Source: Diorhabda sublineata (taxonomy: Eukaryota; Arthropoda; Insecta; Coleoptera; Chrysomelidae). Taken from it: a DNA stretch of 64,000 nt. The stretch is from NCBI RefSeq assembly GCF_026230105.1, contig NC_079480.1, positions 10,396,488 through 10,460,487 of the forward strand. The letters are read 5' to 3'. The translations under genes and the position numbers were made by a program. How positions within the stretch are numbered: the first letter of the stretch is position 1; every line of letters begins with the position of its first letter. A model generated the notes under the pieces. That model made no database searches and had not been told where the DNA came from. It worked only from the letters and a program-made list of their open reading frames with translations. Below are positions 15,057-30,300 of the stretch, piece by piece.

Positions 15057-18000
15057 GGATTCGTATGTTGTTGGATAGAATAATGAAACTTCGATAAAAT
15101 ATCACATTTTTATGTATAACTTAACGTTTGGCTCCTTCCTTGGGAGTATTTTCAAAAGAATAATATTTGATAATTAAAATATTTGTAGAATGGATAAAAC
15201 ATATTAGTAGCGGTTAAATTTTGTAAAATCTTTTGAAAAACATTAGATTTTCCAATTTCAAAATTTACTATTCACATTGACGCTTGATAGAAATATTAAC
15301 CGTTTTTATTCTGGTTACTATACAAATCGTTATTAATTTTCATTGGTTAGATTATGAAAGAAGTTAAATTTGATGTTGTTTATTTACTTTATGAATGAAT
15401 TTTTCTAGGCTAGGTCGTTATGTATGCCATAATACCTCGCTACTGAAAATTAAAAATTTAGAACGAAAATTAACTTCCTTAATTAACTTTGTATTCCTTC
15501 TATGTCCTTATAACGGTATCTAATTTTCAAAACTTGTTTGAGATCATGGAGATACTTTAGTTAAAATTAAATTTGGTTTATTAGAATTAGATTCACCCTA
15601 CAAAAAAGTTGATTATGGAAATTTTTAATCAAAGTTTCGTAATCTAACGATTCTAATTTAAATCCAATTAATTTCTTTCAAATACTAGTACTAATGTAAT
15701 AATGAATGCTATTTTGATGATTGATGAATGATATTTTTCCAAAAAAGTTTATATTTTGTGTTCTATAAAAGTACTAGTAATACATCAGTTGAAATATTTG
15801 CTTCACATCACATAAGCTTCGTGATCAGGTGAAAAATATTCCACTTGATTGTTCATGTCACCTGTATCTCGTGCAAAAAATTGTCAAAGTATGAAATTGA
15901 TACTGTAAGTTTTATTATCATTGTACCGATTAGGTCCCACACATATTCAATTGAGAAAAAATTCGAGGTCTTTGGAAGTACACTAAAGTTTATCTAGTTG
16001 TTTTCCTACGTAGCTGAAACGTAGGATTTTGAAGTATCCTGAGGTAACGAATCAGATGAGGTCTCAATATTTCTTCAATGACACTTCATACCAACAGTAT
16101 ATATCACCCAAAAAAATGTAACGACGTTCACCTTGTATTCTCATCACTCTTGCTTTACCATCATGCATGTTTAGAAAGGACTAAGATCCATTTCTAAAGA
16201 CTTTAGTGTTCCGATACTAATTCCACACTAGTAGCCTTTAGTACCATCACAGATCAGTTTGGAACAAGTCTTAATTTATTTATCTCCCTTGAACTCTTCA
16301 TATTCCAAGAATATTTTTATGTTCTGCTAACAACTTAGTTGGGATTGACATAATGATTCCCAAGAAACGATCTCTTAGAAGTAATAACCTTAGGTAACGC
16401 TAAGTTATTTTACACTTTTATAAGGTAACGGTAGAACGCTCGATCTGTAAAATGGACAAACCTTGGCTATTAGAATCAACTAAGCATCCCCTTTCGTATT
16501 ATAGTATAGTGTATATTTTCAGTAATTTCCAAAAAAGTTTTAACTTACTTATCGTGGTATTTTTCTGTAGAAACTAAATATAAAATAATTCATTATGGTC
16601 AAGTTTTTCCCGCATATTTTATAGAAAATGTGCATCAAAATAGTAAAATTTCGACAGAGCAAATATGATAGTTTCATTGGCTTATCTAACTGCCTACTAA
16701 CCGTTACCGACTCTACTGAACACATTTTTTACACTAACACTCACAATTACACTATCTGACGCGCGTTTATCTTAAATTTTTGAAGACGATAACTTGGTTA
16801 TCAAAGCGCACGTCAATCAGTGTAATTGTAAGTATTCGTATAGTGGTAGTGTAAACAGTGTATTCAGTATGAATATCACCAACCAACGGTTCCAGAAATT
16901 CCAACTACGCTGCCGACTATGCTTCGCTATTTTCTTCAGATCAGAATCACTGAAAAGTATCAGAATGTCTGGAAATATCACTGCCAATGCATTCATTCTG
17001 TTTTAACATATACCAATGATTTCTATTTTTTACAGAAACCACTAGTCTTTGTAAAGAAAATAAAATTCGGTTCAGTAACTCACATTAAATATTGATTGTT
17101 TTTTAACACTCTATTATGTGAGAGAGAAAAAAACAAAGATAGAGGAATAAATATCGGTACAAATAATGAAAATCGGATTTTGTGTTATATTATTCATCTA
17201 GCGCATGACAGCCAGCTCATGAAAAGTACAATTTTCTATCGAGCGGCGGTCGACCATCCCGAATGTTCAGTCATCATAGCACAAACACTACTATGAAAAC
17301 AATTTCGTTTCAAACAGTAAATTTCTCTGCACAAATTTATTATTTATAGCATTTTGCAGCAAATGTAATTTCTTTCCTATCTCATTTATTTTGTAATTTT
17401 TCGGTATGTTTCTTCTTTTTCTTCTTGCTAACAGGTGTTGCAGTCTCGGAACTTTCTCAGGGGTAAGAAATTTTTGGGAAGCTTTAAATTTGACGTCGGC
17501 ACAGTGTGGGCTGAACCAGGTACTAAACATTATGTAGATATAATTATTTTTCTCAATTATTATATTTAATACAAGATTAAAATTTTATTTAATATATGAG
17601 GTTACAGTTGAGTTTACTAATAATTATTTAGTCTATAGGGTGATACCAAAATTAAATTATTTCATATACGAGTATAAGCCAGAAAAATACAAAATCAAAT
17701 AACTTATGATCGTTCAAGAGAGTCTATCTCGAAAGATAACATGTTCAATGAATATAGTTTGCAAAGAAACGATGTAATAAAAAAATATTGGTCCGGGGGG
17801 CAGCTGCTTTTTTCAAAGAATTTTATACCGGCTGAGTTCAATGCGATATGCTATAATCGGCGGCGGTAATCTTGACAAAAAAAACAAGTTTTCTAAAGTT
17901 ATTTTATTCCAGTTGAAATTGTTATATATTGATGTTCATTAGCCACAAAAAACAACCGTCATCGTCAGTCGTGCAGTAGAATTTACTTATCTCAGTGGAA

Positions 18001-21000
18001 ATTTTTACACATTATTTCTTATCTACATAGAAATATAATAATGACCGTCAGCTGCCTGTCTAATGAGGGTAAGACTGTCAGCTACAAGTCTAATGGGGAT
18101 AAAACTGACGACTTGTCCGTCAATAGCCAATCAGCTGATGGTTATTATCACATTTGTTGAAACTATAATATTATCTAATTTCAAATGACCTTTTCACAAT
18201 TTATCTAAGGTGTCACATTGTATGTGAAATATAGTATTTATATATTTTAGTCTTGGCTATATAATATAATATGTATAGTCTAAAACTAAATACTCTACAC
18301 AACAAAGGTTCAAAATTCAAAGATATACCTGTAACCCATTTGTTCTCTCCTTTCAGTGACGAAGGGACGAGTGCTTTTGGTATTAATTTATTGTTTTTCC
18401 TCATAATCAGTTGAAACGTGACATTTTTAGTCAGTGAACGTCAACAATATTTTGAAAATACCTTGACCATACCATTTGGTGTATTTTGCAATAGAAAGAA
18501 TGAAAAAATTAACATTTTCACTGCTGATACATTGCAGAAATGTAAAAATACTTTAAAAATTCAGCAAACATGCTGGAACCGGGAATAATAAAAAAAATTA
18601 TTAGGTCCCAATTTGTCCTTCACGGACTGCTATGTTAATTCAGCTTTTAACGTGAAAGAAAAACCGTTTCAACTTCTCTGAAAGTCTCCAATGTACATTT
18701 AAACATTCAGCGACATATCACAAATTCCAAATTGTAATCAGATTATATGAGCTAACAGGAGTGGATGATATTAACACGGCTCGTATTGTATCATCCACTA
18801 AAACATACGGTAATAATGATGACTGCAATCCACTAAACTTGGACAAAGAATGGATTACTCTTTATTTTCACCTTGTAAAACTGAGCTGCGAACAACATTT
18901 TTACGTATGGCATACAAAGCTCATATTTGAATCTATGTTCATCTACCCGTGCTCCTATATTATTTTCCATTGAAAATGTATGTGAGGATAGCGAAGATAA
19001 ATATTTGTTTGTATGGTTTATGAGTGATCAATAATTGCCACCATCCATCACCAGTACTGTGAATTTCGACGAAGTCCTGAGACACATAAAAGGTTTTCTT
19101 TTCTGAGTTTTTGACAATTTATATTAAACAATATTATTTTTTTCTTTGATTAATATTTTCTCGGGCGACCGACGATGCAATAGAAGCGCATGGAGTGTGC
19201 GACATGACAATTGACTTCTCAGATGATAGTAATAGTTCCCATGAAGACAGTAATTCAACACATTATGAATATAATATTTAAATAATTATAAATATAATAA
19301 ATAAACTTAATATTTCTATCAAGCGTAAATTTGCTTATTGCTTTCTGAATTAGATGAGTGTATTAATTTTAATATTGTACTTGACCATATTTTCAGTTCC
19401 AGATGATGAACACATAAGTATTCGAAATCTCGGAAACTTATTATAACAAAAACCAATATATTGGAACTTTCAGAAAATTTTGGAAATTGTGAACTCATCA
19501 TTAAACTATAAATACAAGCTTTCTGGAAGTGTTATTTCCATCATCGGGGAAACTACAATATAAGTGGAGAAATAAAAAAGTCAAACAATGTATATAACAT
19601 GTGTGTTGAATATATAATATTAAAGTTGACTTTGGATTAGAGGATGAATTCCTAGATGTTTTCTTAACAAAGTGAGAAGTAGCAAAAGATTAAGTAGTTA
19701 AGTTTTACATTGACTGTGCATGTTGTAATTATTATTATCTTAAAAATTCTTGAATACGTAAAAATATTCAAAATGTGTAATTGAAATTGATTTAATCTTC
19801 AAGTAATGCACATATTTTCCCAAAATACTATGTGATGTCAATTATTGAAACTGATAATTTAAGATATACATGTGTAATATTTACCGATCTATCTCTAGAC
19901 CGGGTTGGAAAGCAAATGACCGGCCGGAAATGTATTAGTTGACATAAGACCATCTATTGTGTGATTTATGAAAACTAATTTGAGTCAATTATTTGGTTGC
20001 GACTGAATAAGATCGGTTATTGTTATAGCCGACTCTGGGTAACTCACTAGTCGTGTTTGAACAACACAGAGGGGATTCTACAATGGTCTGATAACATTAT
20101 CTGCTATTATGCACCAGAATATGAAGGGGTCACCACTACCGGTCCATTTAGACCTAATAAAATCGACTATAGTAAGGTTCTTATTCAGAGACCGTGGTTG
20201 TTTCCGTGTGAATATAAAAATCTATGCATACCTAGTTAGAATATGTAAAATATATATAAATAAAGTTATAATAGAAAGATTTTACAGATAAAACAAGTAA
20301 ATGTAGACTAAGTCCATTTTATAGACCTCTACTTGGTCTATAAAACCTCATTGGTGTTTTAATATTTGGTTTCGGTCTAAAGAGTTGATTTAAATCTAAT
20401 GAAAGTAGGAAGGAATAAATCTCACTGAGATGGTCTATGTCTGTTTTTTTGTTTATACAATTTTGTGATTGCTCAATGTAAGAAATTTCTGGGAAGGTTC
20501 TTTTTTATGATTTGGTACAGTTGTTAAAACGCTTGCAGCATTGAAATCCATCTGATGGTTGGTGTTTGAGGACAATTTCATCTGGGATAAAATAACTTAA
20601 ATTTTTTTTCGCGAGTACCGCAGCCTTACGCTACCAGTCTGACTGACGGGATGTAATTCTTTGAGAAAAAGAAGCCGTTGCCTCCCGGACTTTATACATT
20701 CGCCTCTATTATTTCAAAGATAAACGAATTAATTTTGTTCGAAACCGGGACATTCAAGTATAGCAGTAACATACATTGCCCTTAGTGCAGCGTATATTTT
20801 CGCCAGCTAGTGATAATCATTTATTTGATAAATCTCTTTTTATTTAAAATTTGTATTTAAAACGGATTTAAAATCGGATGAAAATATTAACGTGCCAACT
20901 TATTTCGGTCTTTGCCAATGTCAAATGGGTCGAAACTCAATATTTTTATGCGTTTTCGAAATCAATTTTTAGGCAAAAGAAACCTGAAATCAAGATGATT

Positions 21001-23405
21001 AATCAAAAATATGAAATATTGGGTCTATCATTTGGCATGCCCGTAACACAATATAGTCATCAAAATTATTCTCTTATTCCAAATTTATTACCATATTTAT
21101 TGAAACCTTCAGAAAACACTGGATGCTTACCTTTGCTTTGCTTCTTTAAGATTTTTTTGTGGTGTTATCAACAAGAAACTAACTAAGTAATAATACGTTA
21201 GAAGACGTGTTATACCATCATTGATACCAGCAAATTGATAAGTTTTTACTAGATATTATTTGGACTGGAAAGACCACCGAGGTTCGAACGTAATGTTTTG
21301 AAATTATTTCTATTTGACCATAGATAAATCTCAGAAAATCTGAAGAAATGTGAGCTCTATGTAGCATACAATCAAGGTATAAGTATGGTGGTGATTCAGA
21401 AGTGGTGGAATTAATTCAGGAGCACCACATAACCATGGTGATCGTTGAAAGAGGTCATCTTAATTCGCGCATTTCGCTTCCTTTCTAGGTTCTTTCCATG
21501 TATGACAATGATCAACTACATATCGCATGATTTGTCTAAAATTACTATGAAGAGGTTGAATTCCGGGCAGTCGTATGACTGACTAGCTGATAGCTTTGAA
21601 CTCAATTCAATACAGCCTCTTTGAGACTCTTTGGACCTCTATTAAATCTTCCCAGGAATTCTCTTAGCTGAAATTTGTGAGGAGATTTGTAGTATGCTCT
21701 AACAAGTTGCAGTTGATGTCAGAGAAAAAAATATTCGCAATTAATTGAATAAAATTGAATACATTGTTTTTCAACTTTGTTCATAAATCTTTTTTGTTAT
21801 ATTCGTGTATATCCCACAATAATGGTTGGAAGACTACTAGACTTTACAAATACTTCAAATTATTGAAAAAGTCGTACATTTTTTTTATTAAGTAACCTTA
21901 CAAAAACCACAAAGTAATATCAGTGTGGTTTCACTCAAATCAATACAGTCAATTAAATAGATAGTGGAAAAATATTTTTAACTCCAGATGGAAATTGAAA
22001 TAATGATGCTCACATATTTCTGACAAAAGTCGGATTTAATCCATAGGGAAAATATAATCAAAGTTCTAAAATACTAAGAGTTAGGTGCAAAACTCAGACT
22101 AATTGTAATGACTATGTATAAATCAGAAGCAAGTGTACTGACTATCAAAGTAAAGAATTCACAATTAATAAGGGAGTGAGATAATGTCTGCAACACTATC
22201 AATGGGCAAGACATTGGCAGACTAGATACTCCTCAGAAGTATTTATAACATGTTCGCAGAATCCGCAGTTGTCATCCTGTGCCATTCTGATATGGTTCTG
22301 TATGTTCGTGATGTAATGAATTATTAAATATGTAAATATGTTATTTTGGAGTAACGCTTCTAATCGATTCATGCAGAGCATCCTGAATTATTCTAAAAAT
22401 TTATAAATTATAACAAAAATCGAAACATTAGCAGGTTAGCTTATGAACACATTATCTATAACATTAGTGTAATCTGACAATGTTAATAGCCTCGTTTAGA
22501 ATAAAAAAATTAACAGATATCAGCTGGATTTTTAAGAATGATACTTACATAAATAGTCAAAAAAAGCCGTGAGCAGCAGAGCTCCATCACGAAAGTCGAA
22601 TTTTTCGTCGAATGAAGAATTTAACTAATACACAAACAAATCTTTCCATAAAATGAATTTCTTGGAAATGATATCAATTCTCAATCTTATTTCTTTATAT
22701 GGAAAATTTGCTATTCCTCAATAACTTATCATTTCACAAGTTAACTCTCTCTCTCGAATGAAAATTCATAATTTCAATAGACCCGGTGGTCTCGAACCCT
22801 CTTGTTCAATTCCAATTGACAACATAGAAAAAATTGTCATAATGACAAGAAATTTCGAAAATGGGAAGTAAAAAAAATCACCCTAGCAACGATCATACTC
22901 GTATTATTCATTAAATAGGAGGCGGTCCAGTTCAACTATTACAACGGTCAAAATGATTTCGAGCGTTTTGTGCTAGAAGAACTGAAGAAGAAAACTTTGA
23001 ACTTGAGAAAGACAATTCTCCAACATCACCCCTACTTGCATGCGAAGTTCGAACCCTCTAGTTAAACTTTCTCTGGCCAAAAAATAAGAAAATATAACAA
23101 AAATGACCATAAAATGGAGAGGGGTGGAGATGGAAAGTTTCGACCTTAGACAGGAAATCATCTCGCAACTAATTGAACCTACATGTGAAATTTCATTTTT
23201 CAGTCGCTTTTCGTTTGACCTGCAGAGGTGAGCAAAGGTCAAAAATCACTTTTTTTGCACTGCGACCCCTCGAAATATTCATTTGTTTTCAACCAAACTC
23301 TAATAACATCAATCCGCCGCCAAAAAAGCCATGTATGCTAATTTTGAACCAAATCGGACCCATAGCAATTGCTCGAGAGACGAAAATAAGAATTGTAGCT
23401 TAAAC

Positions 23406-23489
<84 letters not shown>

Positions 23490-24328
23490 CTACAGACATT
23501 CGAAAAACCATCATAATCGTGTTCAGGAGGTCTCAAAACATGGGAAAAATAATGTGCCCCCCATTTTTCTTCTAGTCATGCCTACCGTAATAGTCTAATT
23601 TTTCCATGAAAAATTCGACTAATAAGCGCACCGAGACTAAGACAAACTGGTTATTCAAGTTTTCTATCTTTAATCTGATCAGCTTTTCACTATGGTAAAA
23701 TGCCACGATCAAGAGTATTTTTGCATGTGTTAAAACAGAAAATTATAAACATCCACAACAAAGATAAAAAATTTCTTTAATTTCTTGCTTCTTAGACCTT
23801 TTTTTTATAATTTTATTGATAAAATGTTTTGAGTTCAGGTCTCCTTTAATTAGAACTTCGTATTACACTGGAACAAATCTTGACTTTCCGACCCATAAAT
23901 ACCACAAACGTCAATATTTTTACCTATTTAAAACAAACTCACAAGTGAAGTGACTTGAAATTAAGACTTTTTCCTTCAAAGTTTTATTATTTCATGTAGG
24001 TATATTTACATATATTTATGTTTCTGAATGTTCTTGATTTTAGGTATCTTCTATTTCAAATTTAGTTTTCGATATATTTTTTGATAATTTTTTAAAAGAA
24101 AGATATAAATAGACGTTTCGACTTTTGATAAGAAGTTAATAAACAGTCTGATCTCATCTTTATTTTAAAAAATTATCAAAAAAACTAATTTTGAAACAGA
24201 AAAGACCTAAAATCAAAAATATTTAGAAACATAAACATATCAAAAGTTCTAAGAAATCGAGAACATTTAGATGCATCAATATATTAAAAGGTCTAAGAAG
24301 TCTAAGAAATAAGAAATTGAAGAAAATA

Positions 24329-24382
<54 letters not shown>

Positions 24383-27300
24383 AAAATGAATGAAAATGAA
24401 TGAAAATGAATATATATAGAAAACAGTCAATCATTTGCATGTATGCTTTCAGTTACTTTATGCACGTATTAACTTCCATATTTTGTAGAGTTGGTTAAAA
24501 ATCTTTGGAGCTTATGCTTATGTAGCGTATTTTTTTAATAATAATTCATAATTATATATGTTAATTGTCACTTATACTTTGAAAAAAAAGATAATTTATC
24601 ATTCTCCTATCCTCTTCAAAAGTTTAAATGATTGAGTCTCTCAAAATTATCGAGTTTATACCGATTTCTGTTAATTGTTATAGCTATGTAAAATGCAAGT
24701 TCAATGTATTTTTCACGCCTCAAGAGTATCTGACAGTTGAGAAAGCGATATAATAGGCAGAAAATCACTCTTTTAAGAAAATTATTGAGTTCGTTAACAG
24801 AAACATATCCATCCACATCCACATCCATATTGTCCAAAATAATTCAAATATTTCAATATTCAACAATATATTAATATAATAATAAATTAATATAAATAAT
24901 AAAAATCACGTATTCAGAATATATATGTGGATAATTTTTCATCTATAATTATTAACAGCAGCTATCGTTAACTAAAATAAACCATGTATTTCTCATTCCT
25001 TAAACTCTAGGTTTTTTACAACTCATTTTAATCTTCCTGAATTTGTTTCAAAAATGTTTGAACGAGAAATTAATTCCAACGCAGGTATAAAGAATAGTGA
25101 CTTTCAGGGAAAGAATTAATATACCCTAATTTCCCTTACCTTTACCATTCCAAACTGTTTATCAAGAAAATTAGTTCATAGAGAGACTAGTTAATTTAAT
25201 TTAGTTACTACTTGTTTCATTGACTGGTTCAAAGTAGAATGCAGAATCCAAATAGATCTCTAAAATTAGGCAACAATCTAACCGTTGTAAATAAAGAATC
25301 TGACATAGTTGTGCAATAATGTGTTGACTTTGGCCCTGTTAGCTGTTATGCCACTTCGGCATATAGATATATTTTGTTGAAGATATATTTAACGTGAAAA
25401 TCCTTTATAAAGCATTTTTTGGTTCAAATCCATACCACATTACAACCACCCCAAATAATCCGTGTATATATCTAGTACCTATGACGTTAATCGTCACTGT
25501 AGCACTACTGAATTTATATTTTGAACGAGATGCCTTTCCTGTGCTAGTGAAACTATCTGTATTTATATATTTTTAATCAATTAAGTTCTTTAATTAATTT
25601 AGATCATTTTTTTTTACCATTCTATAAGAAAATAGATAAAAAAAAACAAAATCGAATGACTTAATAATGATAATGATGCTCATTAAGCCTTAGTCAATTA
25701 AACATGTACGAGTACTTCATATAGACTAGACTAGAAAAGTAACTTGATCTTAAGTTCAATATCACGAAAATGTGGACACAAATTTTTCTAATATATAAAA
25801 AACATGAATTATACAAATCAAAAACAAAATATCGAGTAAAAATCACTTTAACTGGATGTTTAATGTTTGACACACGCAATTACAGTCACAGCGATTTTAT
25901 GAAGAATTCCTCTTCAAGATAAATTCGTAGTTGCTGGCAAGTAAATTTAACCGTTTTTCGAGTGGTTAACGGAGCCTACCCTTTATTATTCACATATAGT
26001 GGATGATATCTTACCACGAACCTGAACTTATGATATTTATTTTGGAAGTAGCTTGCAGGTGTTTGACTTTCTTAACTTAGCATTGGCTCTGAGAAAGCTC
26101 GTCGTATATGTTATAAGCTATAACAATAAGGAAGAAAATTGAAAACGCATCAATATCTCTTGTGTTTCTATTCCTTTTGTTTTGTTTTTATCAACATAAA
26201 TATTGACAAGTAACAATTACAGTAGTGATTAGTATTGGTGGAAATGGTATTGTATTAAATTAGACAAATAAATAATAATAAAAGTATGCTGCAAATTATC
26301 CATAGTTTACACCAAAATATTTTAAAATCATACTCGTATAAATATTCAAATAATTATTGTTTAAACAGATCACCAGTTCTATCATAAATGGGCCGTTCTT
26401 ACTGATCCCGATGACATTGCTGGCGGTCCTAAAGGATACTTGAAGTGTGATATAAGTGTAATTGGTAAAGGAGATAGCGTCAAGGTACCTCCCAAAAGCG
26501 ATAAAGATGAGGATGATATTGAAGCGTAAGTTGTCTAACTTTTACTAGTTCTCGGTGTTTCTAAAATTTTAAATTCTACAAATTATTATTAGAGACTCAT
26601 CAGACAATTTTTTTTCCAAATTTAAATAAGAATTGAAAATTTTGTAAATTCCATGCAATCACGAATGTCAAGAACCGATATTTTTTCAACATTATAGAGA
26701 GGTAAAATTAGCAGCCCTCACCTTATTTTTTTATTTTATTTTTGCACGCTCTTTGAGGAGAATTTTTCAAACTATCAATATGTTTGGTAAACTATTGATT
26801 CAAGGTAACCGTTGAACCAAAAATCTAAATTACATGGATTCTATTCCGAAAATCCGGGAAGCCAGAGTTTCACGATCCTCGAACTAGGATATTTTGGATA
26901 GAACATTTATCTTGAGGTCTATACTTGAGCACTGAATAATTCCATTTATTCTATTTTTCCACTAAATAAAAAAATGCACAATTAAATTGTCCTCCATGAT
27001 CCCAATCCATACTGTGTTGATTTGATGTTCTTTTTATTTATTTAAACAGTTTTTAATTACAAACCGGTGGGGCTCTACATACAGTGTATCTTGCTTACAT
27101 GATTTGTTTTTATACTGACACTAAACTATTTACTAGCACTTATCACTAAAATATTCACTAATACTTAACACACTAATTTATTTAAATGCACCGTTTGGTT
27201 TACTTCTCCTCATCCCTATCCCCCACCATGATATTAATTTTATCACTAATTCTGTCCAGTTGGCAGAGACTTTATACATACTAACTCGCTTTTCCGAATT

Positions 27301-30300
27301 ATCGATTTCCTGTAAATCTCTTATTTGCCGTGAGCAAACAAAAAGCCCTTATTGGATATTGCCTCTATAAAAACTGTCACAACATAATGCAAACAGGAGT
27401 CCAGAAGGATACAAAGAAATGGCCACCGTATAATCGGCGATTCACCATACATATTATAGTTTCTTGGAACAGGACCGGCCTCAGGTCTTTATGACGTGAT
27501 TACTATAAAAATTTATAATGCATACTTTTTAAAAACATTTTCCATTAATAAACAGTACATTATTTAAAAATTAGAGATTTAGCTGCATTTCGTCTATAAT
27601 CTATTCACAAACTACATAACTTGAGGTAAAAGAATTTGAGCACGTTGGTTATGGTGATGGTATGAGTGCTCTTTTTAAACTCGCTATATGGATGCTTAAG
27701 AGTTCATTTTTTCAGTGCTTGTTCCTGGATCTTAATCAATTCTATTCAGAATATCTGTTTGTTCTTCAGCAGAAAGACGATGTACAAAATGCGTATCGGT
27801 CATTTCAGAATTTATGTGAATGATATAAAATGAATAAATCGAGCTATTGGTATAGACAAATTAACGTGAAAATGACAGACTATAAGAGTGATATCTCCGA
27901 AGAGGAAGGCTTAAAGAAATTAATTTTATAGTAGTAAAGACCCATCACAATTTTATAAGGGCTAAATGTTGTCGCACGAATTTAGAAAAATCCTGTATAT
28001 ATAGAGAAAAAAACTCTTAGTACAAAATGAAGATTCATTTGAAAATCTGGTTCAAAATTTATAATAATTCATTCTAAACTCTATCTGGCTCATACACTCT
28101 TTAGAGAGAGGAAGTAATAATTATTTTTGTCAAAATTCTTGAAACTAAATCAAAATTACTTCTCTAGACAGTTTTAGAAATCTGTCAATAGAATCAATAT
28201 TATAAGAGCACCAATTCAATGTTTTTTTGGTTTTCTTTGTTAACATCAATTTTATATATTTTCTAGTAATTTACTTCTTCCCGATGGAGTTCCCACGGAT
28301 AGGCAAAAAGCTCGATTCATTGTGAAAATTTATAGAGCTGACGGATTGCCGAAAATGAACTCCTCGATAATGGCCAACGTAAAAAAAGCATTTACGGGAG
28401 AGCTTAACGACCTTGTCGATCCATACGTGCAAGTATCCTTCGCTGGTTTGATGGTAGGTTAAACAATAACATAATTTCTTCATATAAAATAGCTTTCAGA
28501 GAAAATCATCTGAGTTAAAAAAATGACATTTTTTGACAACGTATACATTTAAAAAAAGTTAAATCTCTGAAAAAAAGTTCATTAATAACTGAAATGTAAT
28601 GTAAATGTAATTTCCTTCCATCGTGAAGGCTATAAATTAGGTATTTTTTAATTAGTAAGTATCGTACGTAACACAATGTGGGTTACTAAAACGCAGATCA
28701 TTCACTTATTATGTTCACGAGGTTTTCTAATGTCTCATCTTGAATAAAAATGACAAAAATTTTTGATAGACGCGATTCCTCAGGATAATATTCTAATGCT
28801 TTTCTTCTTATTTCTTAATCATAAAATGGGTGAGATGAATTTAAACACTTACGTAATTTATGCCATCACACTCTCAATTCCTATAGCTAGTAGATATAGT
28901 AAATAGATACAAATAGCCCAGCAAACTTTACCTTGAACAACATATTAAAACAGGACCGGCTTAACGGTTTATATTAATGGAGGAATTTATATCATCACTC
29001 TCTCCTTAGATGGAACTTATATATACTTGTACACTAAACTGTCTAAATCGGCAACTAGACCCATCTCTGCACTTTCCTGTCTCATGAAAATAAGAGAGTT
29101 CCGTCTTCATTAGTTACTAATAACGGGGGGCAGGAGATACCAGTTATTATGTGGACACCGGTATCTTAGAAGATTACCTCTATCATGTTCCTAATGATTC
29201 GCCAATCCAGCTTGTTTCTTACATCTTAATCATTGCCAGTTTCTCCACGTTGGATTCCAAGACAAAGTCTTGGAGACATTAAAGCACCTCCCACAAATCA
29301 CGGTAGGTTAATTAATCTTGAAATTCGCTTTTTGTTACTAGGTAGAGGTAGGCGTACCGCGAATTGTGTCTGAGTCTCAGTATCTTGTCGGGGACTGAAA
29401 TCTGCTCTTAAAGTTTTTCTAATTGTCAAACTTTGCAATTGTCAACCCTCGTGAAATGTTGATACTGGCGGAAATATTGAATGCTAGTGAATAATGTTCT
29501 GGAAGAGTGAACAAATCTTGTCTCTGCTCTGTTTATTACTCATTCCAGAGAAAATCACTATCTGTGTCAGTCTTTCCCCTTTGTGTTCCACCCAATGGCC
29601 TGCCCGTCTAGCTTGATGGACGCAAAATTGAGTTTCTTCTCTATATCTCAGACTGTATTATCAAAGTTACCTTTTGCGTAGATTACTATGTCACAGGTAT
29701 CCTTGACAGACTGACGAGGTCAGTCAACCCGCATAAGAGTACGTCTACTAATAAGCTCCACGGGTATACGACATACCCTCGTAAGCAGTAACCGAAATGG
29801 TGACTTATCCCACTTTCATTTCCGCTGTTCCAGTAGATAGTATTTTTGCCATTCATGTAGAGGTTTCTTATGGTCAAAGGAGTCTCCTATATCTAAACAG
29901 ACACTAAGTTCTTTTCTTGATTCGAAAGAGCATTCTAAATTCAGTTTGTCAATTATACCAGTGTAGTCTCCGTAGATTTGCATGTTTGGTATGCAGAATC
30001 TCTGATTTAATGTAGTTGTCGACAGTTTTTTCAATCTTTTTAGTAAAAATATCTGAGGCTGATTGTTCTGAATGATTTAGGATGTGTGGTGTCTTCCTCT
30101 CCTCTTTTTGGTATGATGTTTACTTTTTCCCTTCTCCAAGGCTCCGGTATTTGGCCGAGCTCCATACTGCTTCTGCAGAGGCGGATCAATTGTGGCAGGA
30201 TTTATTCCTGTTCTCTTTGAAAAAGAGCTGAAACGATGCCGTCTACTCCTTGTGACTTGAACGGTTAAAAGGTGTGAAATAGTCCCTTTTATTTGTTTAC

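Larger units (their letters stand above)
13855..17434 (+). other. Intron 4, 3.6 kb
   Basis: Contains a fragment of a stem-loop repeat (14113-14155), a TA microsatellite and a fuller stem-loop repeat (16730-16910). Remaining sequence (14160-14980, 15060-16730, 16920-17430) is AT-rich with nothing recognised. Confidence 0.7.
17520..26368 (+). other. Intron 5, 8.8 kb, the longest
   Basis: Holds a small tandem duplication (18046-18113), a retrotransposon RNase H tail (22190-22310), two TA microsatellites, a Penelope-type foldback (24005-24240) and an EF-hand-like minus-strand frame (24768-24837). I recognise nothing in 18130-22180, 22440-23400 or 24840-26360. The stretch 22750-23400 is less AT-rich and may be another repeat. 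Confidence 0.7.

Noticed and set aside
14908..15105. Tyr/Ile-rich frame on minus strand, and a similar one at 23309-23536
   Set aside because: Translation of TA microsatellites.
20057..20291. Two short overlapping frames near 20.1 kb and a 102-codon frame at 20878
   Set aside because: No family features, splice context or conservation that I can see.
21270..21310. Sequence gaggttcgaacg resembling a tRNA B box, and similar ones near 22790 and 23050
   Set aside because: No A box or cloverleaf pairing at the right spacing; not called tRNA or SINE.
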